A DNA stretch of 64,000 bases from Clusia tigrina (GCA_920105625.2 OV050031.1:134126014-134190013), one strand, 5' to 3'. Positions 45,289 to 56,660 are shown, numbered from the stretch's first letter. The notes: generated by a model not told the origin, from the letters alone. Made by a program: numbers and translations.

Positions 45289-46272
45289 CGAGGGCGGATT
45301 GATATTGAAGCTACCTACCGCTAGATGGCAGCACAAACACAAAAACTTTTTTTTTTTAGAAATTGCGTTCTGTCGAGCGTCAGCTGTTAAAATTTCACCC
45401 AAATTCATGGATTAGTTTATTTGTTGTAGTCGTTTGAAGTAAACAACTTTTGTGTTTCTTGAAAAGTGGAAAAAAGCGAATTTCGTGCAGTGATTAAACA
45501 CTATTATTTGAAAGCGAAAACGGCGAAAGAGAAAAAAGAAAAGCTCGATAAACATTACGGTGAATCTGCCGTCAGATTACATGGTAAAATATTGGATTTC
45601 TGAATTTAGACGCTGCCGAACAAGCACTGCAACAATACCATCAACAGGAAGGCCAAAAAAGGTGGTTACTGAAGAAAATATCAAGAAAATCCTCGATATC
45701 GTTATGAATGATCGCCGAGTCAAGTTACGTGAGATTGTTGAGATGGTAAACATATCATATGAACGTGTGTTCAACATTTTACATGAACATTTGCATATGA
45801 AAAAGCAATCGGCAAGATGGGTGCCGCATTTGCTCAGTGTCGAACAAAAACGAGTTCGACAGGCCACTTCACAGCGGTGTTTGGACACGATAAAGCGTAA
45901 TCCTGTTGATTTTTGGCGTCGCATAATAACTGTTGATGAAACGTGGGTCCACCACTACACACCTGAAACCAAAAATCAATCGAAACAATGGGTGGAAGCT
46001 GGTGGAAGTGCTCCGAAGAAGGCGAAGGCAGTGAAATCGGCTGGCAAGGTTATGGCCACTGTATTTTAGGATGCACACGGAATATTGCTCATTGATTATC
46101 TTGAAAAAGCATCCACAATCACAGGAAAGTATTATCGTGAATTTTGAAATTTTGAATATCGTCTTACTAAGTGTATTGAGGTAAAAGGAGACTATGTTGA
46201 GAAATAAATGGATGTTGAAAAAGAAAATTTTTTTTTTCCTACTTAGGTAGCTTCATTATCAATCCGCCCTCG
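45289..46272 (+). mobile_element. mariner element B, internally deleted
   Basis: 984 bp between TA dinucleotides (45287-45288, 46273-46274), with inverted repeats matching those of mariner A. The transposase is on the plus strand. About 280 bp of the catalytic core are deleted after the KYYR segment, removing the second and third Asp. Confidence 0.92.
45465..46069 (+). pseudogene. mariner transposase remnant of element B
   Basis: The start ATG is changed to GTG (45467). A one-base shift occurs near 45568, and a stop replaces Trp in TVFW (46067-46069). The open part (45560-46069) covers the DNA-binding half, WVPHLLSVEQKRVRQ, and the first catalytic Asp (TVDETWVHHY). Unable to act as transposase. 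Confidence 0.9.
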
Positions 46273-46274
46273 TA

Positions 46275-46640
46275 GTAGAGATTTGGAATCATATATGCAA
46301 TATATCACTCATTTATTTAAACCATAACTAATCTGAAAATGGCAGTGAAATTTATTTGCATATAAGCAGTTTTATATTATAATATAAATTAAAATTTTTG
46401 AAGAAGTACTAAACAAAAACTCAATGCGAAAATATTGATATATGAAGTCATTAAACACGGTGACCAACTAAAATTGCATTTTTACTTCTTTTTTTTGTTG
46501 TATACAATTGCTTCATTATTTATCGTCTCGAAATTTTGCATAGCACTGTCTTATGAAAAATCATAGAATTCGATTCTATATATCAATATAGACATGCAAC
46601 TCTTTCTACCCTCAAAGCCTTCTTCTTCATTCAGGAAAAA
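46275..46640. other. AT-rich spacer
   Basis: No gene seen. Confidence 0.5.
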
Positions 46641-47912
46641 ATTAAAGGTAAATTTTAGAGAACCTTCTATTATTGGTGAGACCATACCTTTATGTGAGGA
46701 AAAATACCTAAGTTTTATGATTGACGAGAAACTACTTTGAAACAGACACCTGAATATGGCTATAAATAAGGGTAGGGCGACAATTTGGACCGCAAATGTT
46801 TGTTGGGTAAGAATTGGGGACTACATGCAAGAATGTCACTATGTTTATATCGACAGGAACGGTCATTCGTCTATTTTAAGACATTTTGAACGTATTCCTG
46901 ACTCTTTCGATTACATCACACCAATTTATTCCTTCAATGGTATGTGCGGGATCTCCATTCCCTCCAGGGACGAATGGAAGGATGCCATCCCCCCTCATGT
47001 AGAAGGGGTTCACATCTACACAGATGGATCCAAGTTACTGAGTCGGGTGGGAGGTGACGTATTTTCAGAAGATTTGGACATTAACATGTCCTTTATGATG
47101 CCCGACCACTGCAGTGTTTTTCAGGTAGACGTCGCGGCTATAGAGGCAGCATTGTCTTGGCTAAAGAAGAAGAAAGTATCTGGACATGATATTGATATTC
47201 TATCCGACAGCGCTCTCTGGATTCGGTTATTATCACCTCAAAAGCTTTCAAAAGCTGCCGCAAATGTTTGGACGAGATGGGTAAGCAGACCCGTATGCAT
47301 CTGTGCTGGGTTACAGGCCACAGGAATATTCCAGGGAACTGTAAGGCGGATGAACTTGCACGTGGGGGTACTACCATACCGATTGAACCAGATAGGTCGA
47401 ACTTCGGTATTCCTATTGCCACATGTAAGTTCTTAGTAAATACAATATCCTTAGGCATAGCGGGCGGGCGCTGGTCTGAATCCTCAGGATGTAAAATAGC
47501 TGGACAAACCTTGCACTCTAAAGGACCTAGTGGCTCTAAATAGACAATATATAGGTTCCGTGATTAGCGTCCTAACGGGACACTGGACTCTAGGCACTCA
47601 CGGGTGTAGGCTAGGGATTGACTCTAACGACTTCTGCAGGAGTTGCATGGACGAGGAGGAGGAAGAGTCCATTGCTCCCCTGTTGTGCATGTGTCCAGCG
47701 CTGTCCAGAAGGAGGCGCACTTTCCTAGGCGACTACTTTCTGGACTCTGTGGGAGATATCTCAAAACAAAAGATTAGCTCCATCAACTGCTTCATTAAAA
47801 GCTCCAAATGGCTGGAACTTTAAAAGGGATGGGACCTGATGCCTCATGCGGTATCACAAAGGGTCAATGTTGGTCTAAACTACGCCCTTCGGACGGCCGC
47901 CTTACCTACCTT
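46640..47912 (+). mobile_element. 5'-truncated LOA-like element (RT thumb, RNase H, zinc tail)
   Basis: It starts in an RT thumb relic (CEEKYLSFMIDEKLL). It continues through RNase H and a Cys/His tail and ends with a GGTATCACAAAGGGTCAATGT-like 3' region resembling the one at 55437. A different family from the other two LOA-type copies. Confidence 0.75.
46756..47823 (+). pseudogene. RNase H and C-terminal zinc region of the LOA-like element
   Basis: RNase H motifs read GVHIYTDGSKLL (first Asp), VFQVDVAAIEAALSWL (the Glu position), DILSDSALW (DS) and WVTGHRNIPGNCKADELA (His/Asp end). A one-base shift occurs near 47275, and a stop at about 47541 separates the zinc tail ISVLTGHWTLGTHGCRLGI, FCRSCMDEEEEESI and CMCPALSRRRR. 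RNase H would remove the RNA strand during integration. Damaged. Confidence 0.8.
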
Positions 47913-48176
47913 ATAACGCCAATCGTTGTCCTTGAGGTTCTGTAAAATCTATCGCCAATTCACTCGTGCATCAAGAAAGAAGTACTGTAATTTTCGGCCG
48001 AAGTCATCTTAGAGTACGAAAATGAAGCGGTACGGCTCATGCAAATTCTGTGCAAAGATGAGCTCCTACTTATTAGGAATAACGTCACCCTAAAATACCC
48101 TCCAACACAATTTCAAGCCTACATTCTCAAATAGTGTAGATTGGGAACAGAGCAGACCAAAGCCCGTATATAAGTC

Positions 48177-48434
48177 ATGTCTGATACACAGATGGCTCGA
48201 AAACGAAAGAAGGAAGAGGGTCAGCGTCGTAAGAGAAGTAGCAACGATGTTGTTAGTGAGGACTGTAGCGCAGAACCATTCATTACACGACAGGGTAATA
48301 ACAACGAAAACGAAAATACCAAGGAGAGTACACGAAAAACAATGAGTTTCAATTGCTGTAACTGTGGTCGCAAAGGGGATTACACAGCACAGTGCAAGGA
48401 GAAAGAGAAGAAAAGATATAAAACTCAAGAATAA
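48177..48434 (+). pseudogene. copia Gag zinc-knuckle region
   Basis: A basic stretch is followed by a CCHC-type knuckle at 48352-48405, FNCCNCGRKGDYTAQCKE. The His position reads Asp-Tyr (GDY where GHF or GHI is usual), so the zinc site is damaged. The knuckle binds genomic RNA in intact elements. Confidence 0.7.
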
Positions 48435-48477
48435 TTTTCTGTGCTCTCAAATTCCAACTACAACGTTAGAACGAAAA

Positions 48478-48665
48478 TATATGGTGCGTTGACAGCGGGG
48501 CCAAATCTCATCTATGCAGCAAGCGTGTTATGTTTAAATCGTTCAAAACATAAGACGATAATACTTGCATGGCAGACAACTAGAAATTAAAATTAGAAGG
48601 AATATGAAAAGTTCGCATTAAGAAAGCAGTGTTTGACATCATACTGAATGACATTCTTTTCGAGA
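48478..48665 (+). pseudogene. copia protease
   Basis: It reads WCVDSGAKSHLCSKRVMFKSF (Asp-Ser-Gly active site, as usual for copia proteases) and, after stops, a later KKAVFDIILNDIL segment. Stops at about 48555. Confidence 0.7.
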
Positions 48666-48883
48666 TTGCAGTGTAATTTTATCTCCGTTGACAAATAATT
48701 GCATAGTAACAAATAAGCGCTGAATTCAAATCCGTAGCCAGATTTTCGATAGGCCGTCAGACTGGAGATTTTGCATGCTGACAGCATTGTGCTGTCACAA
48801 CAGCTGTCAGCTGGTTGAATCAGTAGCGTGTTCACTTCAATTCGACGCAAAAAGTATTTCTAATAGAAAAATAACATATAAAA

Positions 48884-49476
48884 ATGTCGAAAAGATCGTG
48901 CAAAGTCAACCCAACTATTTTTGTTACATTTGCGGTTTTTATATTGTTGCAAAGAATGGGAAAGCTCTAACAGATTCGCTGAAATTGCGTATCTGCACTA
49001 CTTTGGTTTTTGCTGTGGGAGGTTTAGAGAAGCCGTGGACACCTAAATTGTTTTGTAATACGTTTAGAACAAAGTCATACAGACTTAGGATTTACAGTGC
49101 TTAACTCGACTGTTTCAGAAGATTGACTTATAAGGAGACTGATGGATGACGACAACTTTACGCGACGTTTAAGCCCATTGAAAAGGCAGCATGGGTATCT
49201 TTCAGGAGCATTGTCTATAACTTCCTTAGCAACCGGAAAAGAGACAATTACAGGCGAATTGATGTGGAACTGTTGCTGAATTTCAAGAGAATCGATGCTC
49301 ATAGGTCGCTGAAAATTCATTTTCTGCATTCCCACCTGGATTTCTTCCCGGAAAATTTAGGTGATACGAGTGACGAGCAGGGCGAGCGGTTGCATCAAGA
49401 TTTGCAGAGAATTGAGGGAAATTTCCAAGGTTTCTGGGACGAGGGTCTATTACGTGAAACAGACCCACAAGAATAA
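48884..49476 (+). pseudogene. decayed gene of an unnamed multicopy arthropod family
   Basis: Starts MSKRSCKVNP at 48884. After a frameshift it reads NYFCYICGFYIVAKNGKALTDSLK, then LEKPWTPKLFCNTF. Later it has AAWVSFRSIVYNFLSNRKRDNY (about 49170-49245) and SLKIHFLHSHLDFFPENLGD, DEQGERLHQDL (49300-49410). I recall this pattern from many uncharacterised arthropod proteins, where it appears in many copies per genome; the function is unknown. Here it is shortened in the middle and broken by stops. It sits between copia protease and integrase, so it seems to have been inserted there. Confidence 0.5.
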
Positions 49477-49682
49477 AAACAAAAAGTTACATCTCACTTC
49501 ATTTTTCAATTCTGGTTTATACCTTCAGTATGTATGGAAAATTGAAAATTGCTAAAAATCGCCTTTCCAATTACCTCGAAAACTGACGACCTAGGGAAAA
49601 ACGGACTCCGGATTCGAAATAAGCATCGAAAATTACCTTAAGGACTGACTTTGGTTGCTCAGGTACAAAACCGTGTATTCCT

Positions 49683-50265
49683 GTGTTATTGTTTACATGT
49701 AATGAACTTGCCATCATATGGCATAATTGCTACGGCGATATGAATTGTGCAAGTCTGAGCGAGCTGGTCAACTTGAAGTTTCCAGATGACATCGCGTGCC
49801 AAGTGTGCATGATAAGCAAATGTACTTTGAATTCTGAAAACCGAGCCAAGAATGTTTTTGAAATAATTCATATGGATTTGTGTTGGTCGTTTGGTAAAAC
49901 ATCGTATGAAATGTTGTCGATATGTTTTAATTTTTATCGACGATAAATCACGATACGTATTCGTGTACATATTTCATAAAGTAAAAAAATGATATTTATG
50001 AGAAGTTCCATGAAGAAAATACAAATGGTGGGATATTCTGATGAAGCAATGGCTTATCGTCTAATGGAGAAAAATTATTGTAAACCGAGTTGTTTACTTT
50101 GTGGAAACTCCTGTTCCGAATTATTGTATCGATGTAATTATTGAAGAAGAAAGTACAAGCAACGAGGAGCTAAAAAAGGAAAGGGAAAATAAGCCACCAA
50201 AGAAGAAGGAAGAATAAATAATTGTGTACGAGCAGAAAATGTGGAAGAAGCGGAAAAAGTGAAAT
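49683..50265 (+). pseudogene. copia integrase region and linker
   Basis: The pre-integrase zinc region reads IIWHNCYGDMNCASLSEL, VCMISKCT and VFEIIHMDLCWSFGKTSYE (the catalytic Asp in HMDLC). A later piece reads MVGYSDEAMAYRLM (50025-50070), the end of integrase. Much of the core is missing. Confidence 0.7.
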
Positions 50266-50720
50266 ATGGACCTAGTCGCCCAAAGCTATTACGTACCAGT
50301 GCTCCAGGCAGACCATGTAAGCAGTACAACGTTGTTAACTTTATGCGCTCAAAATCATCGCAACATCACAGTTACCGAAACAGTTACTGAAGCATTGATT
50401 TGCAAATACAAAGAACACTGGTGGGCAGCAATGCAAAATGGCAATTTTATCAAATGGTTTGTGGGATGTAATAGAATTGCCAAAGCGTCAAAAGACTATA
50501 AGTTCAAACTGGATATTCTCGCTAAGACCAACAAGACCGGTGGAGTTAAGAGATTAAAGGCCAGATTGGTGGCAAAGGGTTGTGCGCAAAAGTATGGCGT
50601 AAATTTCACCGAAACTTTTTCGCCAGTAGTGCGGTATGAAACAATAGAATTGGCTTTTGCTATTGTTGCGGAATATTAGCTTCAAGTGGATGTATCAACC
50701 GTCTCTTTAAATAGCGAGCT
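50266..50720 (+). pseudogene. copia RT, N-terminal part
   Basis: It reads EALICKYKEHWWAAMQN, then KARLVAKGCAQKYGVNFTE, SPVVRYETIELAFAIVAEY. After a stop comes LQVDVSTVSLNSEL, the start of the copia RT palm (QMDVSTAFLN). It breaks off there. Confidence 0.8.
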
Positions 50721-50791
50721 TAACAGTTTTGTTTACTCATTTAAAAGAATTAATTTATTTATATTTTGTTTATCCTTCTTTATTCACTTTT

Positions 50792-51485
50792 AGCCTCGCT
50801 TCACACGAACGGCAACGGCGCGCCACGGCGATGATAAATATACACAAAACTGCTCAGAACTCACAACATCGGCGAAAAATGTGTATGCTCATACCAAGAG
50901 CTTCACACGATCAGACAATCTATGATTGCGGCTGATAAACAAAACAAAACAAAACAAAAATGCCAAATCAAAATAAAGAATACTGCCCAATTCGCATAGT
51001 TGTCGGCGAAAAATTTCAACCGTCGAGCGATTTTGTTGTTTATTTTGGCAAATTCTGTTTGCATCTTTTTCTTTCTTTTTTTTAATTTCTGGAGAAAAAA
51101 AACAGACGAGACAAACCTTTTTTTAATTTCTTTGGAAAATTAATTTTGTGGCACTTGCAGAAGAAATTTTTATACCTACCTACATATGAGACAGCAGAAA
51201 AATCAAATTGAATTATTATTGCCTTAATGCAAAGTGTGTGTACGTATATCTACGCTCCATTGCATATGAAATCCAATTGAAACATAAAACACAAAAAAGA
51301 GCGGAGGGGACCTTTTTTAATTTCTGGGGAAAAATGATTTTGTCGCACTTGGTGACTAATTTCATAGAGTCGGACTGCGGCGCCGTAAATTTAAATATTG
51401 TTTTGATTTTGGGACTTTGTTGTGCAGTTTTGTGTATATTTATCATCGCCGTGGCGCTCCCTTGCCGTTCATGTGAGGCGAGGCT
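50792..51485. mobile_element. 694-bp element with 62-bp inverted repeats
   Basis: Arms at 50792-50853 and 51424-51485 are reverse complements with four mismatches; the outer ends read AGCCTCGC. The interior has an (AAAAC)n run but no coding frame. MITE or fold-back type. Target duplication unclear. Confidence 0.75.
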
Positions 51486-51501
51486 TATATTATTATTTCT
51501 T

Positions 51502-51718
51502 AATTTCCTATGAAATGCCCGTCTTGGCAATTTCATAGGAAATTTTCTCAACTTGAAAAAGTTCTAATTTTTTATGAAATGCCCGTCTTCACAATTTCAT
51601 AGGAAATGCTCTCAAATATGTGTTTTGCAATTTCCTATGAAATGTTGTCTTCAGCATTTTATAAGAAATGCTCCCAAATATTTGTCGTGACATTTCATAG
51701 GAATTGTTTTTAATCGTA
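51502..51718. repeat. array of TTTCATAGGAAAT motifs in both orientations
   Basis: At least five copies of TTTCATAGGAAAT or its complement, with a repeated GAAATGCCCGTCTT spacer (51511 and 51577). Confidence 0.85.
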
Positions 51719-52060
51719 TTATAGGTTATAGCCCACTTTTGGTCCGAGACTCCGACGAGGGCAGTGATTTCTTAACATATAATTTTTATTTTACATTTTG
51801 TTATTTCTAATTATAATAACAATAATAATTATAATAGAATTAATAATAATAATTTGTATTTTGTTTTGGTTTTGTTTATATATATATATAGGTATGTAGT
51901 ATAATTTTTGGTTTTTATTTTTTGTGATTATAATTTATTTTTAATTTTTTTGGTGTTTTTTTGTTCTTTTTTAAATTATTTACTTGAAACTTTTTTTTCT
52001 TCTTTAAATGTGTTTTGTAATATTTTTGCCTCTTTTTGTACCTACATGATCGTCATCTAA
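51719..52060. other. T-rich, gene-free stretch
   Basis: It contains A/T runs and a (TA)n at 51879-51890. It may include non-coding parts of the adjacent retroelement. Confidence 0.4.
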
Positions 52061-52800
52061 TCTATATATATACATTCAATTTCTTAAATTTGAATGGTTG
52101 TTTCCTTTCTTCTTTTATAAATATCGGTCCAGTTGTTAGGTCTACGTCTTCTCGATTTTGGTTTAACCTATTCATAATTTTTTCTTTTATCTTTATTATT
52201 CTATCTTTAATAGAGGGATACTCCCCTTGAATAATTGTTCCGTTAACAATTTATCGCAGTTGTTAATGTCCAGTGGTTGTATGGATTGTGTTATTATAGT
52301 TAGTAATGATTCTATAAATTTTCTCTTCTGCTCTTTCTATATCTTTGTTAGGATCATGTTTTAGTAGTCTTAGGTGTTCGTTAATTGTGTTGTGTAGTCG
52401 TTCGATATCTGAATTAAATGTATGATTGCTACTTGATGTATAGTGTATTTCAATATTCTCATTTTGAAGGAATTGCAATAAGTGTAACGCTTTGAATCCT
52501 AGTTCATTGTCTACAATTATTCTTGTAAAATGACCTGCTGTACTAATATATTGCGCAAGAGCTCTTTTAAACTCGATCCAATATCGTTTCGAAATCTTAA
52601 TTGCTTGAGCATGTTTCGAGAATTTATCTATTATATATATCTACTTTAAAACAATGATTTATTTAAACTCTAGAATATATCTATATGAACTATATCTTTT
52701 AGGGTTTCAGGTGTGTCTGTTATCTCGAATTTGTGTTTTACTGGCCGTCTGTCATATTTTTCCTTGTTACATATATCGCAGTTGTTAATGAATTACGTAA
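52060..52800 (-). pseudogene. integrase remnants of the errantivirus relic
   Basis: A CDICN-like zinc pair lies near 52765-52785. The core end reads HYTSSSNHTFNSDIERLHN (52390-52470, catalytic Glu). A C-terminal piece QGEYPSIKDRIIKIKEKI lies near 52180-52240. Confidence 0.7.
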
Positions 52801-53284
52801 TTCTTTTTTTTAATTTTGGGTGGTATATTTCCTTTCCTAATTCATTAAAATTTTCATTTATTACTCTGTGGTTGTTTTTATATGTTCAGTTAATTCATTT
52901 TCATCGGTGATGTCTTTTAGGACGTGTTTACATCCTACAATTTTAAATTTATTGTTATTATAATTAAAGTATTGTTCAATAATTATTTTGAAATGTTCGT
53001 ATTATTTTAAAATGTTGGTCCTCTACTAAAATAGCGTTAGTTCTGTTACTTTCAAATTGATTTTTAATTACCATAATGATAATATAATCATATAATCGTC
53101 ATCATATGTCTTTGCACATATTATTTTACGTTTTGAATTAAAAATATTTAAATTCTTTATTTTCAGGGAACCCGAGTTGGTTTTGTTTAAAATAATTTGA
53201 ATTTTATAAATATTTATTGGGCATTTAGACTCTATTATGTGATCCGTATTTACCAAGTAAATGCGGGCGAAAATATTGGGTTGC

Positions 53285-53530
53285 CTAAACAATTGCAAGT
53301 AGCTGTTTTTCAATAGCGCTATAATTTTGTTCATGGTCGTTTAAGGTACGGCTAGCGTAGCAGATTGGATGGCCATCTTGAGATAATATGGCACCCAGGG
53401 TTAGATCACTCGCATCTGTCTGCAAAGTGAATCGCTTTTTGAAATCTGGATATTTCAGCACTGGATCATTTATTAATAGTCGTTTCAATGTTTCAAAGCT
53501 ATTCAAATAATCTACATCTACTAAATTCAA
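53285..53530 (-). pseudogene. RNase H start of the errantivirus relic
   Basis: It reads [18 protein letters not shown] and [14 protein letters not shown] (Asp and Glu). Beyond 53285 the frame decays, and an unrelated-looking stretch follows to 53068. Confidence 0.8.
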
Positions 53531-53673
53531 TTTTATACCTTTCTTCTAGTATCTAGTCATTGGTTTCTCAATTTTGGTGTAATCTTTCATAAATTTTCGG
53601 TAATAGCCCGTCAAACCCAGAAATTGTTTAATTTCTTTTGGTGTTTTCGGTAGTCGAAAAGTTTGTACACAGA

Positions 53674-53949
53674 TTATCTTTTGTGGATTAGGTTTTCATT
53701 AGTAACAATATGCCCGAGAAATTCGGTTTCGTGTCTCACACACTCCGATTTGTCTAATTGAACTTTGAGGTTGGTTTCTTTAAGTCTTTGACAAATTTTC
53801 GTAACTGACACCAGATTCTCTTCCAACGAAGTAGTAAAAGTAATAATATCGTCAAGATAGACTAGGCAAATTTTATTAATGTACTCTCCCCGTACACCAT
53901 TCATTAGGCGTTGGAATGTGGCGGGGGCTGTTTTAGGCCCAGAAGGCAT
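53674..53949 (-). pseudogene. RT palm of the errantivirus relic
   Basis: It reads KTAPATFQRLMNGV (motif B) and ICLVYLDDIITFTTSLEEN (motif C YLDD intact), then TEFLGHIVT. The first line has P-S-G-P in place of PFGL. Confidence 0.8.
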
Positions 53950-54034
53950 TCAAAGAAATTCATAGTGCCCACCCTCTGCACTGAATGCCGTTTTATTAAC
54001 ACATTCTTCCGCAATCTCTATTTGTTGGAAACCT

Positions 54035-54607
54035 TTACGCTAGATCTATCGTAGTGAAATAATGGCATATTCCCAATTTTGCCAAAATTTCATCCATATT
54101 TGGAATGGGGTATTTGTCGTCAGTTGTTACCTCATTTAATTTGCGGTAGTCTATCACCAAAAGCCATTTAGGTTTTCGGCTAGCATCTAACTTTTTAGCT
54201 ACAACCCATACTGGTGCTGAATATGGTGATTGGCTTGGTCCTATACTTTTACTACTGATCATTTGTTGAATTTGTCGTTGTACCTCCTCCTTGTATACAT
54301 AAGGATACTTAAATGTTTTGACTGCTATTGGCGCATGATCCTTAATTCGGATATTATGTTTTATTGCGTTAGTGAAACTGAAATCAGACCTTTCGCTATA
54401 GAATATCTTAGAAAATTTTTTAATGATCGAAATTATCTTATCTTTTTCTTCGTGGTTTAGATGGTCTAGTCTGATTTTATTTAAAAGCGTTTTTTGTAGT
54501 TGAAATTTCAATATATAAAAATTACCGTTTGAAATTGCTACGGTTGTTGGACAATTGAATTTGACTTCTTTTGGGGTATCATCAAGTACTGCTACAATGG
54601 CGTTCAT
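54035..54607 (-). pseudogene. RT N-terminal part of the errantivirus relic
   Basis: A 190-codon frame with an RT entry region (IGPSQSPYSAPVWVVAKK), [19 protein letters not shown] and YFTTIDLA (motif A Asp). It ends by a frameshift just after motif A. Confidence 0.85.
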
Positions 54608-54691
54608 TTTATAATTGGAGACTTTGTATATACCTTCTTTTATAAATAACTTTTTATCTTCAATGTTTTACCAGCTTTCTTTCCATTTTCC

Positions 54692-55505
54692 CGACCACTG
54701 CAGTGTTTATCAAGCCAATCATCCTAGCCATAAAGGAGGTAGCCGTCTACTTAAATAGACATGCCGTAACAAAGAATATTATAAATATCTACTCGGATAG
54801 CCAGGCGGCCATCATGTCAATGAAGTCGGTGGCACTGAAATCAAAGGTTGCTCAGGACTGCCGGGCAGCCCTAAATTATATCAGTACCGTTTTCAGGGTA
54901 CGCCGTATATGGGTTCCGGGACATTGAGGGGAACTGTAGGGCTGATGAGTTGGCCAGACGGGGCACCAACCTTCCTTTATGCATGGATAGATGCGAGGTT
55001 GGAATACCAAATACCACCTGTAAACTGATGTTGAAGGATAGAATGGGTCTTGGGCACATGAGGGCACTTGCTTAACGACCAGGCCGGAACTTAATAGAAG
55101 GAAATCTAGAGACTTGCTTGCCCCGTCGAGAGAGGATATCTCTAAGTTCGTTGCTTGTGTAATTGGTCACTGGCTGTTCGGCAGGCATGCTCTCAGGCTG
55201 GGAGTATTCTGTCATGAATACTGCAGAAGCTGTGGGGAAGCGGAGACTGTGGAACATCTCTTCTGTAGTTGCCTCGCTCTGGCAGAGCGGGCTCTAGAAG
55301 CAGAGTGGACTCTTTTGGCAAAAACGCTTTTAGCTCTTTTACATAAGTGTCTGGCGCGAAGGTGAAACAAATCTTGCGCTTTATTAGGGCTTCGAAATGG
55401 TTCGACAAGTGAATCGGAGGTGCGTTGTTACGCGGTGGTATCACAATGGTGGTCTGAGTGAGCTGGTCCTTAGACCGGCTGCCACTTTAACCTAACCTAA
55501 CCTAA
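54692..55505 (+). mobile_element. 5'-truncated LOA-type element with CCTAA tail
   Basis: It has RNase H from SDSQAAIMSM (54797-54830), a zinc tail and a 3' UTR, and ends in three CCTAA repeats (55488-55505). Closely related to the split LOA-type element. Confidence 0.85.
54703..55365 (+). pseudogene. RNase H and zinc tail of the LOA-type fragment
   Basis: It reads AIKEVAVYLNRHAVTKN, IINIYSDSQAAIMSMKSVAL and VRRIWVPGH. After frame changes come ADELARRGTNLPLCMDRCEV and the zinc region VIGHWLFGRHALRLGVF, EYCRSCGEAETVEHLFCSCLALAER. The CxxC-H-C pattern is complete here. A frame break lies at the VPGH site and a stop near 55073. Confidence 0.8.
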
Positions 55506-55714
55506 ACAATTAATTATGTTTTCAAAAAAACTGGTCGTTTTTTTATAAGAAGATACGGGCAGCTTTAAAAATCACTATTTTATTAATCTATTCAATAAAA
55601 TAGCAGGGATTCCATCTTCGTCGCCAGTTTCGTTTATTAATTTAAACGAATTAATTTATTTTTATTTTGGCGGTTGACACAACCGACCGCAATCATATAC
55701 GGGATTTGCCCGCT

Positions 55715-56010
55715 GAAGGTGTTGTTTATTGGGAGTGCAAGATTCAGCAACAGTTGCATAGAGTAGCATCACGGCTGAATGCATGGCCCTATCATCAGCT
55801 GCGAAGGAGGTAATATATTTCAGAACATGAGTCAATAAAATTCAACTACACATTGACGAACCGATTACTATACGTTGCGATAATCTAAGCGCAATGCATC
55901 TGGTTAAAAATTCGGTATGTTATAGCAGAAGCAAACAGATTGATATACGTTATCATCATGTAAGAGATGCCTACAGAAATGACGAAAGTTAGAATATTGT
56001 AATACTAGCG
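55715..56010 (+). pseudogene. copia RNase H relic
   Basis: It reads VVYWECKIQQQ and, after a shift, MALSSAAKEVIYF (55779-55820). Next is IRCDNLSAMHLVKNSV, then SRSKQIDIRYHHVRDAYRN. This is the copia RNase H end. It may be the missing right part of copia relic B. Confidence 0.75.
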
Positions 56011-56229
56011 ATATGATCGCCAACATTTTTAGCAAAAATTTTTCGAAAATTATTCAATTAAAATTAATGAAAATGTTAAAAATTGAATCAACACTGCAAC
56101 CCGCATGTTTACAACAGTGTTTTTCTCGTTTGTTTCTAATTTTATTTTTCTATATGTTTGAATTAACGGTCGCGCAGTTAAGACGCTTTGAAAAACCAAT
56201 AAAATACAGAAATTACAGCAGTTGCCTTG

Positions 56230-56660
56230 GAGGGAGAATCGCACCAATATTGGATGGGAACTAAAGATATTAGGGTGGCTAAAACTTCCTTGCCCGAATA
56301 TTCCCGCAAGAGACCCACATATATACTTAGTCTCAGCTGTGTAGGCATTCGCATAGACACAAGATTTTGGACTGGTCATTGCAAATTTTTGAAACACTTA
56401 CATAAAATGCGAATTACTCATATTGAATAATGTAGAATGTGTAACGAGGACGAAGAAACAGCAGAGCACTTGCTATGCCACTGTAACTGTCTAATATGGA
56501 CCCGACTACGATACTTAGATTCTCACCACCTAGAACCGCCATAAAATGCGGACAAATTTCCCAAGAAGATTTTTGAATTCCTAATCATTACTAGACTCTC
56601 AGAGGATTTGCAACTTATTGAGTGTGTCACAATAAGCAGATTTGGGGCCGCAGTGACTAG
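56230..56660 (+). pseudogene. non-LTR element C-terminal RNase H/zinc tail
   Basis: It reads TRFWTGHCKFLKHLHKMRI and CRMCNEDEETAEHLLCHC, then FLIITRLSEDLQ. The pattern (TGH..L..HL, CRxC...ET..HLLC.C) is the C-terminus of I/LOA-type elements. A TAA sits before CRMC. Confidence 0.7.

Larger units (their letters stand above)
48170..50720 (+). mobile_element. Ty1/copia retrotransposon relic B
   Basis: It has gag with CCHC, protease, integrase, linker and the start of RT in copia order, all in broken frames. The part between protease and integrase (48670-49560) is filled by an unrelated decayed gene. It stops after the RT palm start near 50720. Confidence 0.8.
52060..54690 (-). mobile_element. 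errantivirus-type pol relic
   Basis: Minus-strand pol in the order RT, RNase H, integrase, of the same lineage as the provirus at 28232-35271. No LTR, gag or env is recognised. Cut on the right by an LOA-type fragment at about 54692. Confidence 0.8.

Noticed and set aside
55488..55505. Internal telomere
   Set aside because: Only three units, exactly at the 3' end of a non-LTR element; a tail is the simpler explanation.
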